Assembly: GCA_964017185.1 (NCBI GenBank)
Contig: OZ024870.1
Location: forward strand, 55,306,312 to 55,370,311
DNA length: 64,000 bases
Source of the DNA: Rugalucina vietnamica
Taxonomy: Eukaryota > Mollusca > Bivalvia > Lucinida > Lucinidae
Direction of reading: 5' to 3'
Under the pieces are notes generated by a model. The model saw nothing but the letters and a program-made list of their open reading frames with translations. It searched no databases and was not told where the DNA came from. Shown here piece after piece: positions 58,401-64,000 of the stretch (the stretch's first letter is position 1; the number at the start of each line of letters is the position of its first letter). The translations under genes were made by a program, and so were the position numbers.

Positions 58401-61400
58401 TATCCTAGCCACATTATCTGTACCAGCCAGTCAGGAAATAAATGTTGACGTTAGGATCGGTCACTGATCCGTTCTTCTGTCGAAAATGACGATCGAGTTC
58501 TCGGCTTCAATAGGTGAAAAATCAACAAGACCTATAAAAAACCTATACATGCGGTCTGCCTTCTCACAAGACAGTTTAATCCAGAAACTTACGATTTTAT
58601 TATTAAATGCAGCAGTGAATTTTGTGATTCTTGCATTTGCCAATAGATAAAATATTATTTTCTTTTTTCCTTTTTTTCATTTCTTTTTAATTTTCTAAAC
58701 TTTATTGTCACAGGTGCGAAAAAAGGAAGAAACAATGAAAAGGAAAAATAATTTTTGTCCTACCCGGACTAGAACCCAGGACCTTTCGATTCTATGTCTT
58801 ACCCTCTACCTACTGAACTATTCAGCTAGGCGTCCTGGACAGTTTCGTTTTTGCGTGTCTCATTTAATACACCTCAGGTGGGCTGTTGGTAGTTTTGACT
58901 AAGTAATTCTTCATATCGCCCCTCGCCTTCGTCTCAAATATGCCCTCACGAGTCGTCGCCCATCACACACAAAGTCGTAACCGCAAGCGCCAGCAAAATT
59001 TACGTTCAAAAGTGAAAAATGTCTATTTAGACTTCACCAGTTCGTTGCAACCAGCTCCAGTAATTTTACATTTACCAGTTAAGAAATACTTTCAATTATT
59101 TCTTGAAATAGGTTATTGTACTCTAGTATAAGAAGACATTAATTGTTTGCTTCACGTATCTGCATGTTATTTTGTAGGAGCCAGGTAGTGACAGTATCAG
59201 AGTGCTGTCATCTCTTCAACGGGACTGACTGTGACGAAGGTTGGTTTTATCACGACGTAATTACTATGCTTACATTTTAATTTGAAACCTGACTGTATAT
59301 ACATTTGAGCCCTGTCATAAGAAAAAAATCAATGTGGTTTCCGATCAGATCCGAAACAAACCAAGCTGTACAAGCACAGAAGATGACTAGAGGCTAGAAA
59401 TTTGGATTTAGAAAGTGGAAGAATTGTATTATCCGTGTAGCAAGAACAAAGGCGCTGATCACCTTCGTAGTTACCGCGAAGCTGATCTGCCTCTTTGTGT
59501 TTATGCATATACAAAATGTCGTTTTGTATAAAATAATGCAATAATTTATTTCTCAGCATATCCGTAAGATTATCGAATTACATTATAATAAATAATGCTT
59601 AAGATTTTAATATCTTTTTCTTTTTAAAAGCATTCGAACTGCGTTCATATCTTAACTCAGAAAGATACATTAACCACCATTATGTATAGATGTATAGTGA
59701 AAATAGTCAAGTTTTAACGAGCTAGAATGCCTAAATCGCATCAGGAAAACATGTCCGTGAAATGTATACCCCCTCATACCCCACTTTTATCATAGTAAAA
59801 ATGGGGTTTAAGCCCCTATCTCACTGGAATGCGACAACTGGAGACTAGTTCGCGAATAGTTCGCGACTATTTCGCGACAAAGATAAACGATATAAACACA
59901 ACTTTCACGTTGCAGTCTCATTGAATAGACATTTTTGCGACAAATTCGCGAATTTCGGTCTAATTTTGAAAATATATCGCGCGACTGTATAGTCGCGCTA
60001 CTGTCGCACGACAGTCGCGCGACATTCGTGAGAGTGTCTCACGACTTACCCGCGAATGTAACTTATTTTCATTTAAATTCGTACGACAGTCGCGCGACAT
60101 TCGTGCGAGTGTCGCACGACTGTCGTACGAATGTCGCTTAGTTTTATTTTCTCGCCAGATAGTCGCGAGGTTTTCGCAAGACTGTCGCGCGACCGTCGTG
60201 CGACACTCGCGCGACATTCGTTCGAGTGTCGCGAAAATTTCGCATTGTAAATTCGCCAAAATTTCGCGGCGACAAGTTCGCGACACTCGCACGAACGTCG
60301 CGCGACCGTCGCACGACTGTCGCGCGACAGTCTTGCGAAATATTTTGGAGAAAAAATTCGCATAGAAATTTTCAACATGTTGAAAAACTTCGCGACCAGT
60401 TCGCGACTAGTTCGCGACACAAAAAATTCTCACGACACTCGCGCGACACTCGCACGAATGTCGTGCGAAAGTCCCGCGACAAAATTCGCAAAACAGTCGC
60501 GAGAAATTCGCATGCCAGTGAGATACTAGCTTAAATTACACGGGTATACCTATCTTTTCTTATTTTTAATCCAAAACATAGATTGTGGGTACTCGTTAGA
60601 ACCGCCTCGGTGAGGCGGTTCTAACGTGTACCCACAATCAATGTTTTGAGCAAAAATATCAAAAACATAGAAATTTTTCCTATGAAATTTTCAATATATA
60701 ATTGAAAAAAAAATCTCTGTATATTGCATGGGCATGTTTTTATAATCGTTTTAGTTATTTGTGGAATACCAAGCCTTTCCAACGGCCAGGCAGAGTTAAA
60801 TGGAACTCAAGCTAATTATTCCTGTAACGAAACTTATCAGCTGACAAGTGGCGATTCTACAAGGTATTGTACGGAGAATGGCACTTGGGACGGAGAGCAG
60901 CCGTACTGTGCATGTATGTTAGTTTGCTATTCAACTTTGCTATATAGATTAGATATTCATGTACGTTACCCAATAAATGCATATTTTATTCATCAGTTAT
61001 TTTTGCATTATCGATTAAGGAGTTATTAAATCGAAGCTTCGAATACATGTACAATGTACGTCTAGCACGTTCGCGGTAGAGAAAGGTGCTTTATGCATAA
61101 AAGTGAAAAAAAGTTGTAAGCAATAATCAGAAACAGACAGTATCTTAATTTTATTAAACAGAAACTTATCCACAACGAAAATAACTTAAAACAACGAATC
61201 TCACATGATTTAAACCTTACTGTGCCATCAATAGAACAGGTCTTCCGCCATAGAACAGTCAGTAATAAAATACTGGGTGCATTTAGTGGTTTGGCGGACC
61301 AGCTGTCAATCATAGCTTGTGATGTGGTTGGAGTTTTGGATCGCAAACAGCCAATGAACGCTCAAATTAAAGAAATAAAACAATAAAACAAAGGCGAGTG

Positions 61401-62191
61401 CGATTTTATAAACAAAAAGAAAATGAGAATAAAAAGTAATGCGATGCAAACTGTTTGCTGTATTGCTTTATATATTCAGACATGGAATCATGTAGCAGCA
61501 GTCCATGTGAGAATGGGGGTGTATGTTCCAATGAACCAGATGGGTATCATTGTGAGTGCACGGTGGCGTGGAGTGGAGCACGGTGTGAAATAAGTAAGCA
61601 AACTTGTCGGCTCTTTACATAATTACCACTGCCTTTCACTTCTTAGGCTTATGTTTAATCTTTAAATCGTTTTAGACGACAAACGTTTATTCCCTGGCCT
61701 CTGTGACGGCAACACAATATCGTATTACGTGAAAACGCCCATGCATCATTGAGAGATTTATCTTACTTTGAAATTGAAAATGTTTAGTCAACAAGAAATC
61801 TTTTTTTTTCTTTATATTTGCTCAAAACGTTGTGGGTACACATTAGAACCGCCTGGGTAAGGAGGATCTAACGAGTATCCACAATCTATGTCTTGGATCA
61901 AAAATAAGAAAAAACTGTATATCCCTTCAAACCTCAATTTGGGATTCAAGGGGATATTATTTTCTTGACGTTTGAAGTAACAAGTTGTGTGTTTTATTTG
62001 TTTGCATTTAGATATAGTCGACTGTGGCGATCCTGGGGTTATTGAACACGGGTCGTTGTTGGTTCCCAGTACAAAATACAATGAGAAAGCCGTATATACT
62101 TGTAATGAGCATTACAATATGACAGCTGCTGACTCAGAGATAACATGTCAGATGGATTTCACTTGGAGTGGAACTAAGCCAACATGTACAC
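45214..62191 (+). CDS. Secreted EMI-CCP-EGF-CCP protein (spliced, 3' incomplete)
   Basis: Six exons join in frame: 45214-45266, 48274-48363, 59178-59239, 60755-60913, 61480-61593 and 62012-62191, with junction phases 2, 2, 1, 1 and 1. The partial product of about 219 residues has a signal peptide (1-17), an EMI-like domain (about 22-67, Cys pattern C-C-C-CC-C), a CCP/sushi module (69-121, four Cys and the conserved Trp), an EGF-like module (about 123-159, six Cys) and a second CCP (160-219). Such secreted proteins act in adhesion, matrix or pattern recognition; the specific role is not known. Exon borders coincide with module borders. The gene continues past 62191, and no later exon was found before the window ends. 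The second intron (48364-59177) is 10.8 kb and mostly transposons. The domain calls are by eye from motifs. Confidence 0.82.
45471..45559. mobile_element. 89-bp palindromic MITE with GACGTC core
   Basis: Perfect 21-bp ends: cccagcaggcacatgccgtc (plus a) and its inverse tgacggcatgtgcctgctgg (plus g). The 47-bp centre is a run of ATGACGTCA- and GACGTCGA-type palindromes. A C-run of 14 precedes it. Very short TIR elements with ACGTC cores occur in several marine invertebrates. The family name is not certain. Confidence 0.85.
45896..45997. repeat. Hairpin with CTGATGTTC / GAACATCAG ends
   Basis: Arms 45896-45934 and 45961-45997 (ctggagctatgaa and its inverse, gagggtcgc / gcgaccc) with a 26-bp loop. 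The atagttccatgaac word at 45690 is a related fragment. Confidence 0.8.
46020..46148 (+). repeat. Dispersed aacaaaggcgc repeat, left part
   Basis: Collinear with 59330-59450 and 62220-62345 (caaaccggcctgtacagtca, cagaagc, gaaat..ttggattta, gtagcgaaaacaa). It is interrupted at 46148 by the foldback element and resumes at 47836. Confidence 0.8.
46149..47835. mobile_element. Foldback element with tandem-array inverted ends and 9-bp target duplication
   Basis: AAAACAAAG lies directly outside both ends (46140-46148 and 47836-47844). The left end is an array of about nine gggtcgtttcgcccgt-type units (46152-46310). The right end is about twelve units of the inverse, gggcgaaacgactcac (47635-47830). 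The outermost bases are inverted, tcccgggtcgtttcgcc on the right against tccgggtcgtttcgccc on the left. The interior is non-coding with TTA, GGTA, GATA and AAT microsatellites. The design and 9-bp duplication recall Drosophila FB/Galileo foldback elements. No transposase. Confidence 0.9.
46557..46664. repeat. GATA microsatellite
   Basis: About 25 uninterrupted GATA (tagatagatag) units after ggaaggatgg. Other simple repeats in the same element are TAGG at 46388-46412 and AAT at 46974-47022. Confidence 0.95.
47836..47930 (+). repeat. Dispersed aacaaaggcgc repeat, right part
   Basis: aaaacaaaggcgc, acagctgatctgcg, tttgttttcgc, gcagattgt and gatggctca continue the copy interrupted at 46148. Confidence 0.8.
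48274..48363 (+). CDS. Exon 2: first half of the EMI-like domain
   Basis: Acceptor ctttttaatatag and donor gtaagtt. It reads GDVCSYQKVRQIRTSTDCGL, then FGWASCTKYR, which matches the opening CSY...C...GW..C.. pattern of EMI domains. Phase 2 on both sides (A at the start, AG at the end), so all three first junctions agree. Confidence 0.8.
48945..49820 (-). pseudogene. RTE-like LINE reverse-transcriptase relic
   Basis: On the minus strand, from 49800 downwards: AVQQLSSGKAPGAD (early RT block), then a jump to KVQTDVLDELLYADDMD with the YADD catalytic motif, TITVNGQTLKVIDIFTNLGS, DDGVTARIAKASVA, and a C-terminal part with YECETWIVYQRHAKR and PCHVIRM. The middle of RT is deleted (around 49670-49720), and there are several frameshifts, so it is inactive. 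The assignment rests on remembered consensus for this common RTE-like group. The 3' end lies near 48945. Confidence 0.85.
50509..50552. repeat. Dispersed palindrome, one decayed arm
   Basis: gctctaacgtataaccacca then tctatgttt is a diverged right arm of the 60572-60648 family. Confidence 0.5.
50812..51835 (+). mobile_element. Dispersed element with internal tRNA-like module (inverted partner 57770-59035)
   Basis: Long collinear similarity to the reverse complement of 57770-59035. Shared words include agacatttttcacttttgaa, gcgcttgcggtta, actcgtgagggcatatttga, ttacttagtcaaaactacca, ttggcaaatgcaagaat, aatgtggctaggataag, tagtgtacatgt and gttttgagt. A tRNA-like segment (51028-51102) sits inside, not at the end. 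No protein was recognised, so it is a composite SINE-like or non-autonomous element. Confidence 0.8.
51028..51102 (+). repeat. tRNA-derived segment with A and B boxes
   Basis: tagctcagtaggtag (A box) and gggttcaagtcccgg (B box and T stem) are present at normal spacing, but the 5' and 3' ends do not form an acceptor stem. This is a tRNA-derived part of a repeat, not a working tRNA gene. The matching segment at 58750-58830 (minus) supports this. Confidence 0.75.
52103..52270 (+). mobile_element. tRNA-derived SINE
   Basis: gcggtggcttagtggtaggg (A box) and gggttcgatccccac (B box) head the element. The tail passes through aggaagcgttggctccgtcc to an A-rich ttaataaaaat end. The acceptor stem does not pair, so it is not a functional tRNA. 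No target duplication identified. Confidence 0.8.
52375..52423. repeat. AAT microsatellite
   Basis: About 16 uninterrupted ATA/AAT triplets shortly after the SINE at 52103-52270. The Leu-rich minus-strand open frame is an artefact of it. Confidence 0.95.
53996..55025. mobile_element. TA-flanked TIR element, 1.03 kb (Tc1/mariner-like)
   Basis: The ends TACTCATCAAAAGAAGTTTT continue to gcacca and match the inverted right end over 26 bp without difference. TA lies outside both. The interior is strongly AT-rich with many aatttt / aaaatt words and no intact transposase. Frames at 54047-54307 and 54174-54362 are low complexity. Confidence 0.88.
55355..56165 (-). repeat. Dispersed hairpin-ended element, inverted copy
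   Basis: It starts at the agctcacatgagccc-ttcg-ggctc hairpin and runs with two to three units of tggccgccatggctataaat, aggcctatgattttg, aaacttggcatgaagcat and gatgaccttgacct. Opposite orientation to 27060-28368. Confidence 0.75.
56169..56223. repeat. Dispersed palindrome, short copy
   Basis: gaaaacatagatcgtgagta and the inverse tgtccacaatctatgttttg survive; the CCGCC centre is lost. Confidence 0.65.
56500..56657 (-). mobile_element. tRNA-derived SINE with conserved core
   Basis: On the minus strand it reads tggtgcagtggatatttcac (A box region), gcaggtttgatccgg (B box), then ggatgagactataaactgag and gtctcgt, a stretch I associate with conserved SINE cores in invertebrates. The tail is not defined. 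Confidence 0.7.
56724..56777. repeat. Small hairpin
   Basis: aatttcaatag, ttggctattgaaattt and a third atttcaatagccaaac pair with each other around gggccctatgac. Confidence 0.6.
57110..57290 (+). mobile_element. 5'-truncated SINE copy
   Basis: Shares ccaagttctgcttg, ggtgtg, gttttctc and the tail atgaactaaaataatcttga with the SINE at 58135-58370 (minus). It lacks the tRNA-like head. Confidence 0.65.
57770..59035 (-). mobile_element. Dispersed element with internal tRNA-like module, inverted copy with nested SINE
   Basis: Partner of 50812-51835. A SINE (58135-58370) interrupts it where the partner is continuous (around 51400-51435). The tRNA-like segment is at about 58750-58830. The end lies only about 140 bp before exon 3 of the EMI-CCP-EGF gene. 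Confidence 0.8.
58135..58370 (-). mobile_element. tRNA-derived SINE (Leu/Ser-type head)
   Basis: Minus strand: cccgtggccgagcagttaag (A box of the long-variable-arm type), gtgtgagttcgagacccac (B box), then agttctgcttgcgggtgtgt, cggtttttctcggagtactc and a tail atgagctgaaataatcttga with acgtaaaac. The middle block is a conserved style in invertebrate SINEs. It appears full length. Confidence 0.85.
59178..59239 (+). CDS. Exon 3: second half of the EMI-like domain
   Basis: 62 bp from acceptor atgttattttgtag to donor gttggt. It reads SQVVTVSECCHLFNGTDCDE, with the adjacent-cysteine ECC...C ending of EMI domains. It begins with G to complete Arg and ends with G to open Val of exon 4. Confidence 0.75.
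59330..59540 (+). repeat. Dispersed aacaaaggcgc repeat
   Basis: Carries ccgatcagatccgaaacaaa, atttggatttagaaagt, gtagcaagaacaaaggcgct and gcgaagctgatctgc in the family order. Confidence 0.8.
59807..60535. mobile_element. TIR element with TCGCGCGAC motif array
   Basis: The left end TTTAAGCCCCTATCTCACTGG and the inverted right end TTTAAGCTAGTATCTCACTGG match at 18 of 21 positions. Between them are dozens of TCGCGAC, GTCGCGCGAC, TCGCACGA and TTCGCGA words, mostly self-complementary, so a single strand could fold in many ways. It inserted into an older repeat whose uninterrupted form is near 27480-27550. The Arg-rich open frames on both strands are artefacts. Locally CpG-rich in an AT-rich region. 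Confidence 0.85.
60572..60648. repeat. Dispersed palindrome, best-preserved copy
   Basis: Arms of 37 bp (60572-60608 and 60612-60648) pair with two mismatches. The centre is CCGCCTC-ggt-GAGGCGG, and the outer word is caaaacatagattgtgggta. Other copies are at 44997-45076, 61821-61896, 56169-56223, 27559-27596 and 50509-50552. Confidence 0.92.
60755..60913 (+). CDS. Exon 4: CCP (sushi) module 1
   Basis: 159 bp from acceptor aatcgttttag to donor gtatgt, phase 1 at both ends. It contains ICGIPSLSNGQAEL, NYSCNETYQL and YCTENGTWDGEQPYC. Four cysteines and the Trp have CCP spacing, and the length suits a single module. Confidence 0.93.
60914..61479. other. Intron 4, no other feature
   Basis: No repeat I can name. 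The minus-strand frame at 61062-61346 has no known domain. Confidence 0.5.
61480..61593 (+). CDS. Exon 5: EGF-like module
   Basis: 114 bp from acceptor tttatatattcag to donor gtaagc, phase 1 at both ends. It reads MESCSSSPCENGGVC, then SNEPDGYHCEC and SGARCEI, with six cysteines in EGF order and the typical CxNGGxC. No clear calcium-binding D-x-D/N-E signature at the start. Confidence 0.95.
   Translation, partial: TWNHVAAVHVRMGVYVPMNQMGIIVSARWRGVEHGVK
61821..61896. repeat. Dispersed palindrome, copy in intron 5
   Basis: ctcaaaacgttgtgggtaca, gttagaaccgcct-like centre, and the inverse gagtatccacaatctatgtc. More diverged than 60572-60648. Confidence 0.8.
62012..62191 (+). CDS. Exon 6: CCP (sushi) module 2
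   Basis: 180 bp from acceptor tttgcatttag to donor gtaagtg, phase 1 at both ends. It reads IVDCGDPGVIEHGSLL, YTCNEHYNMT, and TCQMDFTWSGTKPTC. Four cysteines and the Trp are in CCP order. The open donor shows that the gene goes on past here. Confidence 0.95.
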
Positions 62192-62204
62192 GTAAGTGAT
62201 CCTG

Positions 62205-62415
62205 TGCGTGAGAAAACATCCAATTTGTGTTCCGACCAGGTCCGACACAAACCGGGCTGTAAAGTCACAGAAGCTAGTTAGAGACTGGAAATTTTGGATT
62301 TAGAAAGTAGAGTAATTGTACTATACGTGTAGCGAAAACAACTGCGAAGCTGATCTGTGCCTTTGTTTTCGCCTTTGCATATTGTTGGTTTTCCCATGCG
62401 GCGGCTCAAGTGATA
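62205..62415 (+). repeat. Dispersed aacaaaggcgc repeat
   Basis: Fourth copy (gaccaggtccgacacaaacc, atttagaaagtagagtaatt, gcgaagctgatctgtgcc, ttggttttcccat) just 3' of exon 6. The ggcgctgatca part between the two halves is missing here. Confidence 0.8.
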
Positions 62416-62583
62416 AAAATAAGCACTTTAAAAGGCAGTATACTGTTTCCGAAGTTTGTTTTATTGATTTACAAAATTTTATTTTGTTAAGTATACGGGG
62501 AACCCATCGCCATTAATTGACCATAGATAGTAGTGATATTTAGCAAACCAAACGGTAAATAATACGCATATTCTGTTAAAAAG

Positions 62584-62890
62584 GTACAAGTAGGCAAAGA
62601 CCAGGAAAAGGCGCAATCAGAAAGAGATTCCCACTCCAAAAACCGAGGTGGGAAAAAAACAAACTAACAATCAGGCACTTATACCATGAAACATATCGTA
62701 AGCCGAATGAGCAGCTATTTTCCCAATAGGTGGCCACTCAGTTACCTTAACTTAATTAAAAATATGAAAACACACATAAGGCGCCAACAGCACAAAAAAA
62801 TTTTAAACACCAAGACAAAACAAAAAGAACCACCACAGAAGTATCGCCTTGGAACGATCAGTAACACAAAGTTACTGGCTGGCTTAAACC
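62584..62890. repeat. Dispersed repeat shared with 24195-24500
   Basis: See 24195-24500. Same orientation, 38 kb apart. Confidence 0.85.
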
Positions 62891-62989
62891 GTTTTACAGG
62901 ATCCTAACCTCACCCTCAGCTTCTGCAGTGGTTCACAACATTTAGTAAGTTCTTCGGTCCTCGTGGTGAATCTCTAACTAGTCAATGAA

Positions 62990-63260
62990 TCATCAAGAAC
63001 AAACAAATAAAGCATGATAAACATCCTGATGAATCAAAAACAAAGACTCACAGATTGAGTAAGCTGCCCGACGATGGAGATCCCTGGGCGCCGAATAACC
63101 TACTAACTCCGGAGCAAAAGAAAAACACCAGTTGGACCCCGGTGGGCCAAGCAACAGACAAGAAGCTCCGGCCCCAACCAACTAAAATGAATAGCTTTAA
63201 GTCGGGGCCATCATAGAGTCTGACGCCCGACCCACCGGCGTGCAATTAAGAGCAATTCTC
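62990..63260. repeat. GC-richer segment sharing cccgacgatggagat with 5665-5755
   Basis: About 60 bp (aatcaaaaacaaagactca to cccgacgatggagatc) parallels 5690-5757. The rest is GC-rich compared with its surroundings and uncharacterised; its open frames are not recognised. Confidence 0.45.
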
Positions 63261-64000
63261 TGTAACCACTTAAATTTTTACATAGGGCCGTGGCACGCAT
63301 AGTCACCGATTTTGCTGAAACTTTCCTATCTTGGTCATTTGAACACAAAACTAATTAATCAACACTCATTTGGTCCAATTTCATACCCGTTGCCATGGAA
63401 ACGGCAAATGAATATTTTGCCAAAAAGTGTGTCAAAAAATCACCTAAAATTGGGTATTTTCCAGCTGAAACTGTTACTTTATACAGATTCAGATCCAACT
63501 TATGGTCCACATATATGAATATATAACACATTCTGGTTAGAAATACAAAAACAAAAATTGATTTGGAAAACCTCTGATTTTATCATGACTCTGCAAAGTG
63601 GGTGGGGTTTCGAAGATTTGAAAAATGTGATTTTTAAGCATTTTCAGGGACAATTCTCATAGTGAGTGCGGTCGGTTGCAGGTATACGCGCATATTCACG
63701 ATATACAACAATTTTTTGTTAATCAATTCTGAAAAGACATGTTTGGGAAGTTAGGTCTGAATATGCGTAACCATAGCAACAATGAGGGTACTGTCGCAAA
63801 ACGCAAATTTATGAGTGTCTGTCCTTTTGGTCTCATAGAATTCTACTGTGAGGACATAATTGATTGTAAATTATGTGATATGTTGCAATTGAAACTAGTC
63901 TTCAGAAAATATGGCAATTAATTTACAGTGACCTTCTAAAGGTCAAGGTCAAGGTCACAGAATAGAGAAAAATGGCACAAAATTGGCTTTTTTTGCCCAT
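63261..64000. other. Window end, no exon found
   Basis: No further CCP or EGF exon is visible. 63930-63962 holds gtgaccttctaaaggtcaag and aaggtcaaggtcac, words shared with the tandem-repeat elements near 2075 and 28020. Confidence 0.5.

Larger units (their letters stand above)
48364..59177. other. Intron 2 of the EMI-CCP-EGF gene (10.8 kb)
   Basis: Large intron with T-rich low complexity (48799-48864), an RTE-like LINE relic (48945-49820), tRNA-derived elements, the TA-flanked element at 53996-55025 and inverted copies of a 1.2-kb repeat. About 52500-53900 is AT-rich with many ACGT words and no feature I can name. No extra exon is supported. Confidence 0.7.

Noticed and set aside
59935-60534. 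Overlapping Arg/Ser-rich open frames on both strands
   Set aside because: They come from the palindromic TCGCG word array; composition is forced by the repeat and no domain is present.
61062-61346. Minus-strand open frame in intron 4
   Set aside because: No domain recognised, lies between well-supported exons of the opposite strand.

Overview
The window is AT-rich metazoan nuclear DNA, most likely from a bivalve or another lophotrochozoan. The main reasons are spliced exons with standard GT/AG borders, a secreted EMI-CCP-EGF-CCP gene built from matching intron phases, a Helitron that carries an RPA-like gene, tRNA-derived SINEs, and repeats ending in GAGCC-TTCG-GGCTC-type hairpins of a kind I associate with mollusc genomes. 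Nothing looks bacterial, and most open frames are chance or repeat-derived. The species call is an inference.

Layout. 1-910: degenerate tandem-repeat element. 918-2935: LINE reverse-transcriptase relic interrupted by two smaller repeats. 3121-3703: foldback repeat. 4574-7338: AACGG-motif element split by a second TIR element (5214-6992). 8133-8282: foldback. 9060-14290: tandem, decayed copies of a Helitron 3' region with nested MITEs. 14316-24036 (minus strand): a Helitron-like element with an intact 1700-codon OTU/Rep/helicase ORF and an RPA-like ORF that begins mid-gene at a splice acceptor. 24-37.5 kb: repeats, including a textbook hAT MITE with an 8-bp target duplication, and two duplicated exon-like segments on the minus strand. 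37.5-44.8 kb: large inverted and direct repeats, two of them apparently identical between copies.

45214 to beyond 62191 (plus strand): a host gene assembled here from six exons. It has a signal-peptide exon, an EMI-like domain split over two exons, CCP, EGF and CCP. All five exon joins keep the frame (phases 2,2,1,1,1). Its introns are full of transposons: a foldback element with tandem-array ends and a 9-bp target duplication (46149-47835), an RTE-like LINE relic, at least four tRNA-derived elements, a 1-kb TA-flanked TIR element, a TCGCG-rich TIR element and several copies of a long palindrome.

The best candidate for something undescribed is a set of non-autonomous elements that share one design: terminal inverted repeats enclosing arrays of a short motif that differs from element to element (AACGGAC, TCGCGCGA, GGGCGAAACGACTCAC, CATTYGTAAG). 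The Helitron and the EMI-CCP-EGF gene are the two best-supported coding systems. All comparisons were made by eye; no alignment or database search was run.
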